From Amycolatopsis sp. FBCC-B4732 (GTDB lineage: Bacteria; Actinomycetota; Actinomycetes; Mycobacteriales; Pseudonocardiaceae): a stretch of DNA of 64,000 bases. The stretch lies in assembly GCF_023008405.1 (NCBI RefSeq), contig NZ_CP095376.1:2256001-2320000 (forward strand), written 5' to 3'. A program made the translations under genes and the position numbers. The notes under the pieces were generated by a model that was given only the letters and a program-made list of their open reading frames with translations, did no database searches and had not been told where the DNA came from. This document shows positions 56,556-64,000 of the stretch, one piece after another. Within the stretch, counting starts at the first letter, position 1, and each line of letters opens with the position of its first letter.

Positions 56556-57932
56556 ATGCAGACCGCCGGCCTCGTCAGGCTCACCGTCGCCACCCCGCAC
56601 CGGCGCATCGACATCGCGCTGCCGGAACACGCCGCCGTGGCGGAAATCCTGCCCGGGCTGCTCGCCCGCGCGGGCGAAGGGCTCGCCGACGACGGCGTCC
56701 CCGGCGGCGGCTGGTCGTTGCACCGGGCCGACGGGACGGCGTTCGACCTCGACCGGACCCTCGGCGCGCACCGGGTGCGCGACGGCGAGATCCTGCACCT
56801 GACCCCGCGGCGGACGGACTGGCCCGAGCTGGAGTACGACGACCTGGTCGACGCGATCGCCACCGGCTCCGGCCACACCGGCCGGGCCTGGGGCCCGCGG
56901 CACACCCGGGTGGCCGGCCTGGCCGCCAGTGCCGCGGCCCTGCTGCTCGGGCTGGTCGCGGTGCTGCGCGCCGGGCCGCCGTGGCCGGGGCCGGGGCTGT
57001 GGGCGCTGACCGCGGCCGCCCTGCTGCTGACCGCCGGGGTGGTGCTCGCGCGTGCGATGCGGGACGCCGGTGCCGGCGCGGTGCTCGCCGCGGCCGTGCT
57101 GCCGTACGCGTTCGCCGGCGGCGGCCTGGTGCTGGCCGGCCGCGCCCCGATCACGGATCTGTCCGCCGGGCACCTCGTGCTCGCGGGCGCGGCGCTGCTG
57201 GCCGCCGCGCTGGCGGGCCGGCTCGGCGTGGCCGCGGCACCGGCGGTGTTCACGGCGGCGGCCACAGCCGGGCTGCTCGCCGTGCTCGGCGGCTGGCTGG
57301 CGACGCTCGACGACCTCGCCGGGTACCGCGCGGCGGCGGTGCTCGGCGGTGGCCTGCTGGCGCTGTCCGGCGCGTTCGCCCCGCTGGCCCTGCGCCTCGC
57401 CCGCGTCCCGATGCCGGTGCTGCCGCGCAGCACGGCCGACCTGGTCCGCGACGACCCGCAGCCGCCGCTCCCGCTCGTGCACAGCGCCGTGGCCCGCGCG
57501 GACGGCCTCCTCACCGGCCTGCTGGCCGGGACGTCGGCGGTCGTGTCGTACTGCCAGGTCGTGCTCGTCCGCGCCGGCGGCACCGCGGCGATCGTGCTGG
57601 TTTCGGTGCTGGCACTGGGTTTCCTGCTGCGGGCGCGGCTGTACCCGATCGTGCGGCAACGGGTTCCGCTGCTGCTGGCGGGAACGGCCGGCGTAGGCTG
57701 CCTCGCGCTCGGCCCGCTGATGACCGGCGGCGCGTTGGTGCCGGCCGGGCCGCTGGCGTTCGCCGTGGCGGCCGGCGCGACCGCCGCCGGGGTCCTGCTG
57801 AGCACCCGGCGCGCGAACCCGTACCTCGGCCGGTTCGCCGAGTACGCCGAGATCCTGCTGATGGTCGCGATCGTGCCGGTGGTGTGCTGGGTGCTCGACC
57901 TGTACGCCGTCGTGCGCGGGCTGGGGGGCTGA
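56556..57932 (+). CDS. eccD: Type VII secretion integral membrane protein EccD
   Basis: 458 aa from ATG 56556 (GTG 56538 is an alternative). The N-terminal ubiquitin-like (YukD) domain is about 1-85: VRLTVATPHRRIDIALPEHA, LHRADGTAFDLDRTLGAHRV. Then 11 membrane helices, starting VAGLAASAAALLLGLVAVLR, with the family loop LARVPMPVLPRSTADLV. EccD forms the pore-lining membrane part of the ESX channel. Four bp before eccB, so co-transcribed. Confidence 0.9.
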   Translation: MQTAGLVRLTVATPHRRIDIALPEHAAVAEILPGLLARAGEGLADDGVPGGGWSLHRADGTAFDLDRTLGAHRVRDGEILHLTPRRTDWPELEYDDLVDAIATGSGHTGRAWGPRHTRVAGLAASAAALLLGLVAVLRAGPPWPGPGLWALTAAALLLTAGVVLARAMRDAGAGAVLAAAVLPYAFAGGGLVLAGRAPITDLSAGHLVLAGAALLAAALAGRLGVAAAPAVFTAAATAGLLAVLGGWLATLDDLAGYRAAAVLGGGLLALSGAFAPLALRLARVPMPVLPRSTADLVRDDPQPPLPLVHSAVARADGLLTGLLAGTSAVVSYCQVVLVRAGGTAAIVLVSVLALGFLLRARLYPIVRQRVPLLLAGTAGVGCLALGPLMTGGALVPAGPLAFAVAAGATAAGVLLSTRRANPYLGRFAEYAEILLMVAIVPVVCWVLDLYAVVRGLGG

Positions 57933-57936
57933 CACC

Positions 57937-59370
57937 GTGGCGTCCAAAAGGGACCAGCTGCAGGCGTACCAGTTCCTCGTGCAGCGGGCGACGTCCGCGC
58001 TCGTCACGCGCGAGACCGATCCGGAGCAGCCGCCGTTCCGGCGCACCGGGAGCGCGACGTTCGCCGGGGTCGCGCTCGGCATCGTGTCGCTGGCCGGCGC
58101 CGGCGTGTACGGGCTGGTCGTGCCGGGCGGGAACACGTCCTGGCGCCAGGATTCCGCGGTGATCGTGGAGAAGGAGACCGGCACCCGGTACGTCTACCTC
58201 GACGGGCGGCTGCACCCGGTGGCCAACTACGCGTCCGCGCTGCTGCTGCTCGGCGACCACAAGGCCACCGAGCAGGTGTCGCGGGAATCGCTGGCCGGCG
58301 TCCCGCGCGGGCCGCGGCTCGGCATCCCCGACGCGCCCGACGCACTGCCCGCGCCCGACCGGCTGCTGACCGGCTCGTGGTCGCTGTGCTCGGCGCCCGC
58401 GAGCGACCTGGCCGGCACCCGGATCGAGGAGTCGGTGCTGCTGGCCGGCGCGGCCCCGGCCGGCGGCGCGCAGCTGGGCGACCAGGCACTGCTGGTGGAG
58501 CTGGTGACGAACGGGGACCGGTATCTCGTCTGGCACGGGCACCGGCACCGGATCGAGGACTACGCCGCGGTCGGCACCGGCCTCGCGCTGACCGCCGAGC
58601 CGTGGGCCCGGGTCGGCCGGCCGTGGCTGGACGTCCTGCCGGAAGGCGCGCCGATCGGCCCGATCCCGGTGGCGCGGCCGGGCGAACCGTCGACCGCCGT
58701 CCCGGGCCGCACCGACCTGCGCGCGGGCATGCTGCTGGTGGTCCGCCCGTCCGGTGGCGGCGAGCAGTACTACCTGGCCGAGCGGGACGTCCTGCGCCCG
58801 ATTTCGGTGCTGCAGTACGACATCCAGCGCGCGGCCGCCCAAACGACGGCCGCCTACCCCGGCGGCGACCCGGTGGCGGTCACGCTCCCACCGTCGCTGG
58901 CCACGACGTCCCACCGCCTCGACCCGGCCGACGACGCCGAGGGCGCGGCCCCGCCGGCCCGCCCGCCGATCGCGCGCCTGCAGGACCGCGAAGCGACGGT
59001 GTGCGCGACCTTCGAGCCGGGTGCTTCGTCGCCCGGTCTGCGGGTCGACCCGGTCTTGCCCCCGGCGGACGCGCTGTCGGCCACTGCCCGCCGCTCGCCG
59101 GCCGGAACCCCACTGGCCGACCGGGTGTACGTGCCCCCGGGCAGCGCGGCGGTGGTCGAAGCGATGCCATCGGCGCAGGCACCCTCGGGCACGCTGACCC
59201 TGGTGACGGACATGGGCCGCCGTTATTCGCTGGCGGCGCCGGAGGTGCTGAAGATGCTGGGCTACCCGGCGGATCGGGTGCTGCGCTTGCCGGCGGGGCT
59301 GGTGGCGCGGTTGCCGGAGGGCCCGGGCCTCGACCCGGCAGCGGCCCGCAACCAGGCCGTGGGCGGTTGA
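57937..59370 (+). CDS. eccB: Type VII secretion protein EccB
   Basis: 477 aa from GTG 57937 with GGGGGG eight bases upstream. The N-terminal MASKRDQLQAYQFLVQRATS is the EccB signature; one membrane helix follows (TFAGVALGIVSLAGAGVYGL), then a periplasmic domain with repeats: YVYLDGRLHPVANYASALLL, YLVWHGHRHRIEDYAAVGTG, YYLAERDVLRPISVLQYDIQ and the end YPADRVLRLPAGLVARLPEG. Cysteines in WSLCSAP and TVCATFE may pair. The 110-bp 3' end is repeated downstream three more times. Confidence 0.9.
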   Translation: MASKRDQLQAYQFLVQRATSALVTRETDPEQPPFRRTGSATFAGVALGIVSLAGAGVYGLVVPGGNTSWRQDSAVIVEKETGTRYVYLDGRLHPVANYASALLLLGDHKATEQVSRESLAGVPRGPRLGIPDAPDALPAPDRLLTGSWSLCSAPASDLAGTRIEESVLLAGAAPAGGAQLGDQALLVELVTNGDRYLVWHGHRHRIEDYAAVGTGLALTAEPWARVGRPWLDVLPEGAPIGPIPVARPGEPSTAVPGRTDLRAGMLLVVRPSGGGEQYYLAERDVLRPISVLQYDIQRAAAQTTAAYPGGDPVAVTLPPSLATTSHRLDPADDAEGAAPPARPPIARLQDREATVCATFEPGASSPGLRVDPVLPPADALSATARRSPAGTPLADRVYVPPGSAAVVEAMPSAQAPSGTLTLVTDMGRRYSLAAPEVLKMLGYPADRVLRLPAGLVARLPEGPGLDPAAARNQAVGG

Positions 59371-59746
59371 CCGGCGTTGGACGGCCGGTTCGCGGCTACC
59401 CGGCGGATCGCGTGCTGCGGTTGCAGGCGCGGTTGGTGGCTCGGCTGCCGGAGGGCCCTGGCCTGGACCCGGTTGCGGCTCGCAATCAGGCCGTGGGCGG
59501 CTGACGGGCGTTGGACGGCCGAATCGCGGTTAGCCGGCGGATCACGCTGCGGTTGCCGGCCAAGTTCGTGGCCTGACTACCGAAAGGCGTGAGCCTCGAC
59601 CTGCTATCAGGGGGCGGGGGGTCAGACGGCCGATTCGCTACCCGGCGGATCGCGTGCTGCGGTTGCCGGCGGGGCTGGTGGCCCGGCTGCCGGAGGGCCC
59701 GGGCCTCGACCCGGCCGCGGCCCGCAACCAGGCCGTCGGCGGCTGA
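59261..59746 (+). repeat. Four tandem copies of the eccB 3' end
   Basis: Copy 1, 59261-59370, is the real gene end. Copy 2, 59395-59504, and copy 4, 59637-59746, are each also 110 bp and end in a stop; copy 3, about 59529-59611, is degenerate. Copies 1 and 4 both encode YPADRVLRLPAGLVARLPEG through AARNQAVGG. Copy 2 changes PAG to QAR and has more silent changes. Between copies 1-2 and 2-3 lies a similar 24-bp spacer containing GCGTTGGACGGCC. This explains the 382 bp between eccB and the SUFU gene. Confidence 0.9.
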
Positions 59747-59752
59747 CCGACC

Positions 59753-60340
59753 TCAGACCGCCGACTTCCGGTACAGGTCGAGGATGTCCGTGTCGCGGTC
59801 GCGCCACCTGTCGAAGAGCACGTCGGGGTCGTCGTCGTGCGCGTGGACGTACTCGAACTCCGCGCGGGTGCACGGCAGCAGCGTGACCAGCTGCAGCGCC
59901 GGCTCGCCCTGGTCGTCGCGGTAGACGTCGAACTCCGCGTCGGCGAACGGGTGCGGGGCCGCGAGCAGGAACGCGATGCCGGTGCCCGGGATCAGCGGCT
60001 CGGCGTTCACGTAGCCGCTGCCGTACGCGTAACCCCGCTGCCGCTCGATCGCCTCGCGAGCGATCACGTGCGCGAGGTAGCCGGCTTCGTCCTCGTGGTC
60101 CGGCAGCGCGGAGACGACGTACTCCTGCGGCAGCGGGGCGGCGACCCGCTGGAACCGCACGCCCGTGGTCGCCGCCGAGATCATCCGCACCGTCGGGTGG
60201 CCGTGGAAGCCGATGGCGAACCCCCGGTTGCCTCCGCCGGGGAGCTGGGCGCCCTGGCCGTGGGTGACCGGGCCGAGGTGGTGCTCGACGTGCGGGAGCA
60301 GGCCGTCGAACCGGCTCGGGTCGGCGTGGGGATAGCTCAT
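59753..60340 (-). CDS. Suppressor-of-fused (SUFU) domain protein
   Basis: 195 aa. PSRFDGLLPHVEHHLGPVTH opens the fold; YVNAEPLIPGTGIAFLLAAP and LVTLLPCTRAEFEYVHAHDD are typical of bacterial SUFU proteins. Bacterial SUFU proteins are one of the large immunity families of polymorphic toxin systems. ATG 60340. It lies inside the secretion locus, 59 bp downstream of the long substrate-like gene on the same strand. It could protect against, or chaperone, a T7SS-exported toxin, though no recognisable toxin is next to it. Confidence 0.8.
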   Translation of the reverse strand: MSYPHADPSRFDGLLPHVEHHLGPVTHGQGAQLPGGGNRGFAIGFHGHPTVRMISAATTGVRFQRVAAPLPQEYVVSALPDHEDEAGYLAHVIAREAIERQRGYAYGSGYVNAEPLIPGTGIAFLLAAPHPFADAEFDVYRDDQGEPALQLVTLLPCTRAEFEYVHAHDDDPDVLFDRWRDRDTDILDLYRKSAV

Positions 60341-60399
60341 CGCCCGATCCTAGGCACCGCGGCGCCCCCGCACGGGTGCACCGTCCGGGGGCGTCGCAA

Positions 60400-61605
60400 T
60401 CAGCGGCCGGGCTGCCAGAGCTCCTCGTCGAGCAGCTGGACGGAGTCGGCGTCGGTCTCCCCGGTACGGCGGCCGCGGGGGAGGGTGAAGCCGGCGTCCG
60501 GGTTCCCGTTGGCGGAGCGGCCGCGCAGCTTCGCGGGCACGCCGTCGGTCGCGGCCGCGGCCCGGCGGCCCGCGCCGCCCCGGCCGGTGGGCTGCTCGGG
60601 CGAGCCGGGGCGCAACGTCCCGGCCGCCGCGCCCGAGCCGCCGTGCGGCGGCATCATCGGCGGCATCGAGCTCCCGGCCGGTTTGGCCGGCGCCGGGGTC
60701 GCGGTGCCGGGCCGGACCTCCGAAGCCAGGCTGGGCGCGCGTTTGCCGGCGACCGGCTTGGCCAGCGTCGGGATCGCGCCGAGCCCGCTCGCCGCGCCGA
60801 ACATGCCCGGCAGGCCCGACGCCACCGGTGCCGCGCCGCCGCCCCCGGGCAGGCCGCCGAGAGCCGCGCCGGACAGCGGGAGCGCCGTCGCCGGGGACAG
60901 CCCGGCCAGCGACAGCCCCGAAGAGACGTCCTGGCCCAGCCCGGGCAGGCCGGGCAGCGGCGAGCCGCCCCCGGTACCACCGCCGCTGCCGACGCCCGCC
61001 GACTCGGCGAGCCCTTCCAGCTCGGTCAGCGCGCTCATGCCGGCCTCGGCGGCCTTGACGAAGTCCGCGGGGGAGTTGCCTTCCGCGGCCGCCTTCGGCG
61101 TCGGCATCAGGTCGCCGGGGGACTGCATCCCGGACGCCGCGACGACCTTCAGCATCGACACGTCGAACTGCGCGCCGAGCGCGTTCATCCGGAACGCCGA
61201 CGCCTGCTGCGCCGCGATCTTGGCCGGGATCGCCGTCAGCGGGTTCAGGTCCGCCGCGCAGTACGCCGCGTAGCACGTCATGACCTCGGCGAGCGCGTCC
61301 GAGATCGACGAAGCGAGCGTGGTCAGCGTCTCGGCCGGCCTGGCCGCGTCGATCCGCTCACCCCACATCTTCAGCTCGGCCAGCGACCGCTGGGTCTTCT
61401 CCTCGTGCGCGCGGCCGGCGTCGTCCTGCCACTCCGGGGTCAGCCGGCCGGCGCGGGTGTTGAGTTCCGTGCTCGCGGCGTCGATCCACTCGCGGCACTC
61501 GGTCCACATCTTCGCCGCGTCCAGCAGCACCGGCACCTTGGCTTGCTCGGCCTGGACCATGTCCCGGTGCAGTTCGATGGGCAGCAGGTTGTAGGGCACG
61601 ACCAT
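60400..61605 (-). CDS. ESX-associated long substrate-like protein 1
   Basis: 401 aa. An N-terminal helical WXG/PPE-like region (KMWTECREWIDAASTELNTR, LTPEWQDDAGRAHEEKTQRS, where EW-x-D-x-AG is a helix-turn-helix-like WxG analogue) reaches about 190. The rest is a Gly/Pro/Ala-rich disordered tail ending SVQLLDEELWQPGR. Start is GTG/ATG at 61605 (MVVPYNLLPIELHRDMVQAE). It pairs with the short gene directly upstream. Likely secreted through, or docking to, the ESX machine. Paralogous in architecture to 62003-63364. Confidence 0.75.
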   Translation of the reverse strand: MVVPYNLLPIELHRDMVQAEQAKVPVLLDAAKMWTECREWIDAASTELNTRAGRLTPEWQDDAGRAHEEKTQRSLAELKMWGERIDAARPAETLTTLASSISDALAEVMTCYAAYCAADLNPLTAIPAKIAAQQASAFRMNALGAQFDVSMLKVVAASGMQSPGDLMPTPKAAAEGNSPADFVKAAEAGMSALTELEGLAESAGVGSGGGTGGGSPLPGLPGLGQDVSSGLSLAGLSPATALPLSGAALGGLPGGGGAAPVASGLPGMFGAASGLGAIPTLAKPVAGKRAPSLASEVRPGTATPAPAKPAGSSMPPMMPPHGGSGAAAGTLRPGSPEQPTGRGGAGRRAAAATDGVPAKLRGRSANGNPDAGFTLPRGRRTGETDADSVQLLDEELWQPGR

Positions 61606-61615
61606 GGCACTCTCC

Positions 61616-61993
61616 TCAGGCGGTCTTGTCGGACGGGTGCGGAACCGTGCCCGCGGTCTTCTTGAACAGGTCGGCGCCCTGCTTGATGACCTTGGTCGCC
61701 GACGTCGCGAGCGTCAGCGCACTGGCGACGTCGGCGGCGGTGTACCCCGCGGCGGCGGCCTTGACCTTCGTGCTGTCGGTGACCATGTCCTCGGTCACCT
61801 TCGTCAGCAGCGCGGCCATCGCGGCGGTGGCGGCCTTGTCGAGCACCGACATCGCGATGCCCTCGAACAGCCCGGTCAGGTTCGGCGGCGTGCCGAGCCG
61901 GGCCAGCGAAGGCGGCATCGCGGGCGCGGTGAGCTGCCCGGCGTAGGTGCTCATCGCGTCGGTGTCGCCGTTGATCTGCTGTGCTGCAGCCAT
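61616..61993 (-). CDS. ESX-associated short protein 1 (EspC/WXG100-like)
   Basis: 125 aa, helical. MAAAQQINGDTDAMSTYAGQ at the start, then a Ala/Thr-rich helical body (LDKAATAAMAALLTKVTEDM). The NGDTDAM segment recurs in the short protein at 63374-63709. It ends 10 bp before its long partner, so the two are probably co-translated and exported as a heterodimer, as Esx/PE-PPE pairs are. Confidence 0.7.
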   Translation of the reverse strand: MAAAQQINGDTDAMSTYAGQLTAPAMPPSLARLGTPPNLTGLFEGIAMSVLDKAATAAMAALLTKVTEDMVTDSTKVKAAAAGYTAADVASALTLATSATKVIKQGADLFKKTAGTVPHPSDKTA

Positions 61994-62002
61994 TTCCCCT
62001 CC

Positions 62003-63364
62003 TCAGTGACCGGCGCGGGATCGCGGTGCGCCGTCGGTCTTGTCCACTTGCCACAGCTCTTCGTCGAGCAGCTGGACGGAGTCGTTCCCGGTGTCCCAGC
62101 GCCGTCTCGACGCGGGTGGTGGAGCCGCTTTCGCGCCACGCCGCCCGGCCCGCCCGAGCAGCGGAACGCCCGGAGTGGCAGCGGGTTTGCGGGACCGCCC
62201 GGTGGCCGGGTGTTCGGCGTCCCCCGGCTTGATCCCGCTCGGCGGCTTCCCGCCACCGCCGCGCTGCTGCATCGGCGGTGTCATCCCGGGACTGGTCGCG
62301 GCGGTCGCCGCACTGGTCGCGGCCGCGGTGCCCAACGCGGGGATCGCCGCCGCCGTCGTCGTCGAGCCGGGATCCACCACCGGCGCCGGCATCGACGCGG
62401 GCGCGGGGAAGCCGGCCGTACCGAAGCCACCACCGCCTGGAACGCCGCCACCCCCGGCGAGGCTCGGCAACCCGGAGTCGCCCGGACCGCCGTCACCGAG
62501 CGCGCTGAGCCGGTCCGCGACCTCGGCGGGGGTCGGGGAGCCGATCTCCGCCGGACTCGGCGAGTACCCGGCGCCGCCCGCGAGCTGCTGGAGTCCTTGG
62601 AGGGCTTGGCTGGCCGCGTCCAGCGCGTTCGGCGCCTCTTCGAGCGCGGCCTTGACCGGATCTTCGGCGGTCGGTGTGTCCGGAGTGGACGGTGGCGCGG
62701 CCGCCGGCGCCGGGCTCGGGGACGCCGGAGACGCGGTTCCGGGCGCGGCCGCCGCCGGCCGGGGGTTCGCGGACGGCCCGGGCGGATCTTGGGCCGCGCT
62801 CCGCGGGCCTCGCCAGCCCAGGCCCGTGGCTTTGGTCAGTGCGGCGGTCGCGGCCTCGTACCGGGGCTTCAGGCCGTCGATCTCCTTCATGACTTCGCGG
62901 TAGACGTCGTCGAAGTCTTCGGACTGCTCCTTGATCGACTTCCGGGCGAAGTCGTTGCGCAGCTGTTCGACCTTGACGTGCGCTTCGCAGATCCCGCGCG
63001 ACAGGTCGGTGAGGCACCGGATCACCGTCGAGGGCAAGTCACCGCCGGTGGGTGGCAGTCCCGCGGTCAGCACCAGGTTGGCTAGCCCGCTCGGATCGAC
63101 CCAGCTGCGCATGATCGAGGTGTCCCGGTCGGCCCGCGCCCGGAACTCCCGGCCCGCCGAGTCCGGCCAGCGGTCGGCAGCGGCGAGGGCCGACGCCTGG
63201 GCGTACAAGAGGCTGGCGTGCCGCGAAATCCACTCGCGGCCCTTGGTCCACATGAGCACGGCGGAGTCGAGCCTGCCGACGTGCCGGAGGCGCTCGGCGG
63301 TGATTTCCCGGTACCGCGCCTCGATGGCGGACGTGTCGACGCACTGTTCGATCGGACCTCCCAC
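62003..63364 (-). CDS. ESX-associated long substrate-like protein 2
   Basis: 453 aa from GTG 63364, preceded by GAGGGG. Helical N-terminal domain with RLDSAVLMWTKGREWISRHA and RWPDSAGREFRARADRDTSI; a further helical segment to about 195; then a long Pro/Ala/Gly-rich tail ending NDSVQLLDEELWQVDKTDGA. The domain plan, the W-x-D-x-AG turn and the tail motif match protein 1. Likely exported or membrane-docked. Ten bp separate it from its short partner. Confidence 0.75.
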   Translation of the reverse strand: MGGPIEQCVDTSAIEARYREITAERLRHVGRLDSAVLMWTKGREWISRHASLLYAQASALAAADRWPDSAGREFRARADRDTSIMRSWVDPSGLANLVLTAGLPPTGGDLPSTVIRCLTDLSRGICEAHVKVEQLRNDFARKSIKEQSEDFDDVYREVMKEIDGLKPRYEAATAALTKATGLGWRGPRSAAQDPPGPSANPRPAAAAPGTASPASPSPAPAAAPPSTPDTPTAEDPVKAALEEAPNALDAASQALQGLQQLAGGAGYSPSPAEIGSPTPAEVADRLSALGDGGPGDSGLPSLAGGGGVPGGGGFGTAGFPAPASMPAPVVDPGSTTTAAAIPALGTAAATSAATAATSPGMTPPMQQRGGGGKPPSGIKPGDAEHPATGRSRKPAATPGVPLLGRAGRRGAKAAPPPASRRRWDTGNDSVQLLDEELWQVDKTDGAPRSRAGH

Positions 63365-63373
63365 GGGAACCCC

Positions 63374-63709
63374 TCACCGCCCCGGCTCGGGTGCCGGGTC
63401 GAGGGCCGTGAACTCGGCGCGTGCCTGTTCGTCGGCGTCCACGTACGCCCTCGCCGTCCGGTGCACGAACGAGCTGTAGATCTTGAACCCCTGCTCCACC
63501 TGGGCGATGAACTCCTGGAGGGCGTGCATGCTCCGGTCGTCCGCGCCCGTGAGGTTGTCGCACCAGGGGCTCCCGAGGCCTCCCTCGCACGGGAGCGCCG
63601 GCTCGCGATGGCTGACCTCCACGGGGACCGGGTCCCGTTCGAGGCTGCCCAGCAGCACCCGGGAGAACTCCCGCATGGCGTCGGTGTCGCCGTCGATGTC
63701 ACCACTCAT
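63374..63709 (-). CDS. ESX-associated short protein 2 (EspC/WXG100-like)
   Basis: 111 aa. MSGDIDGDTDAMREFSRVLL at the start shares GDTDAM with short protein 1. Helical (MHALQEFIAQVEQGFKIYSS), with two cysteines (LPCEGGLGSPWCDN) that could pair. A YVDADE segment near the C-terminus resembles the YxxxD/E export signal of type VII substrates. First gene after eccC. Confidence 0.7.
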   Translation of the reverse strand: MSGDIDGDTDAMREFSRVLLGSLERDPVPVEVSHREPALPCEGGLGSPWCDNLTGADDRSMHALQEFIAQVEQGFKIYSSFVHRTARAYVDADEQARAEFTALDPAPEPGR

Positions 63710-63724
63710 GGTCCACTCCTGTTC

Positions 63725-64000
63725 TCACGTCGTCGGGGGGTGCCAGGCGAGCTGGACGAGGCCCTTGCCGCCGCGGCGGTCGACCAGCCAGCCGCGCCCG
63801 GGCGGGAGGACCTGGGCACGCATGTTGCCCAGCAGCGGGCCTTCGTCGCGGTCGCCGGACATCATCAGGCCGGGGGTGCCGACTTCGCGGAGCCTGCCGA
63901 GGAACGGCTCGAACAGCCCGCGCCCGGCCCCGCCGGTCCGGCGCGCCAGCACCACGTGCAGGCCGATGTCGCCGGCCTGCGCGACCAGGGGCAGCAACGG
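63725..64000 (-). CDS. eccC: Type VII secretion ATPase EccC, C-terminal end (partial)
   Basis: The last 91 codons; the gene continues beyond the window. LLPLVAQAGDIGLHVVLARR, TGGAGRGLFEPFLGRLREVG, LMMSGDRDEGPLLGNMRAQ and the final LPPGRGWLVDRRGGKGLVQL are conserved at the end of the third FtsK/SpoIIIE-type ATPase domain of EccC. The substrate-recognition pocket for Esx tails is in this domain. It leads the operon that includes both substrate-like pairs. Confidence 0.9.
   Translation of the reverse strand, partial: PLLPLVAQAGDIGLHVVLARRTGGAGRGLFEPFLGRLREVGTPGLMMSGDRDEGPLLGNMRAQVLPPGRGWLVDRRGGKGLVQLAWHPPTT

Noticed and set aside
1..64000. tRNA and rRNA genes
   Set aside because: I looked for cloverleaf-like segments and rRNA landmarks in the gaps and saw none; a covariance search would be needed to exclude them.

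Overview
This window is very GC-rich, with codons strongly biased to G/C in the third position and frequent GTG starts. Together with ROK/MFS, RHS and roadblock genes, ECF sigma factors and a type VII secretion (ESX) locus, it reads as the chromosome of a multicellular actinomycete. The gene style is closest to Pseudonocardiaceae such as Amycolatopsis; that placement is inference, since no marker gene is present.

Layout. 1-7,600: a 5'-cut open frame, a secreted DUF6351 protein, a VOC protein behind a striking double operator, a PEP-mutase-like enzyme, a damaged patch (5'-truncated extradiol dioxygenase abutting a cupin gene, frameshifted SnoaL-like gene), then a divergent EamA exporter/LysR pair. 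7,650-17,850: an RHS-repeat secreted protein, a ROK regulator divergent from an MFS exporter, and a 1,515-aa Hsp70 fusion protein with an amyloid-like N-terminal motif and a protease-like tail lacking its serine. 17,950-22,530: a same-strand, partly overlapping run encoding an ArsR-phosphatase fusion, VOC, APC permease, quinone oxidoreductase and sigma factor. 22,500-27,900: a CEOS/alanine-dehydrogenase-like enzyme, a stretch of gene remnants, a TetR gene divergent from a small sigma factor with a 65-aa partner, and orphan small genes. 27,900-32,730: an ECF42 sigma factor/YCII/RibD-like operon, then a MarR-controlled hydrolase-MBL-monooxygenase operon with a good intrinsic terminator. 32,730-44,720: a mix of repeats and remnants, MFS, ChrB, two roadblock proteins, PEBP, GntR, an M15 peptidase, an orphan Rhs tip, a broken IS transposase, a DesA3-like desaturase with its reductase, a lipoprotein and a secreted I36-type inhibitor.

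44,900-64,000 is a type VII secretion locus: an unknown C-terminally anchored membrane protein, EccE, then (divergent) a FN3 protein, MoxR, DUF58 and a transglutaminase-like membrane protein, a kinase-like protein, EccD, EccB, a SUFU protein, two pairs of secreted-substrate-like proteins (long plus short), and the C-terminal end of EccC running off the window. Both putative enzymes inside the locus lack catalytic residues (kinase HRD to HGG; transglutaminase Cys to Ser and His to Leu). The two long substrate-like proteins share the C-terminal motif DSVQLLDEELWQ.

A recurring theme is local DNA rearrangement: the 3' end of eccB occurs four times in tandem, the 3' end of the APC permease gene twice, the transglutaminase-like gene carries a 60-bp tandem array, and a 34-bp repeat occurs in inverted orientation at two sites, one of which abuts a truncated transposase. 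All functional assignments come from reading motifs; no database search was run.
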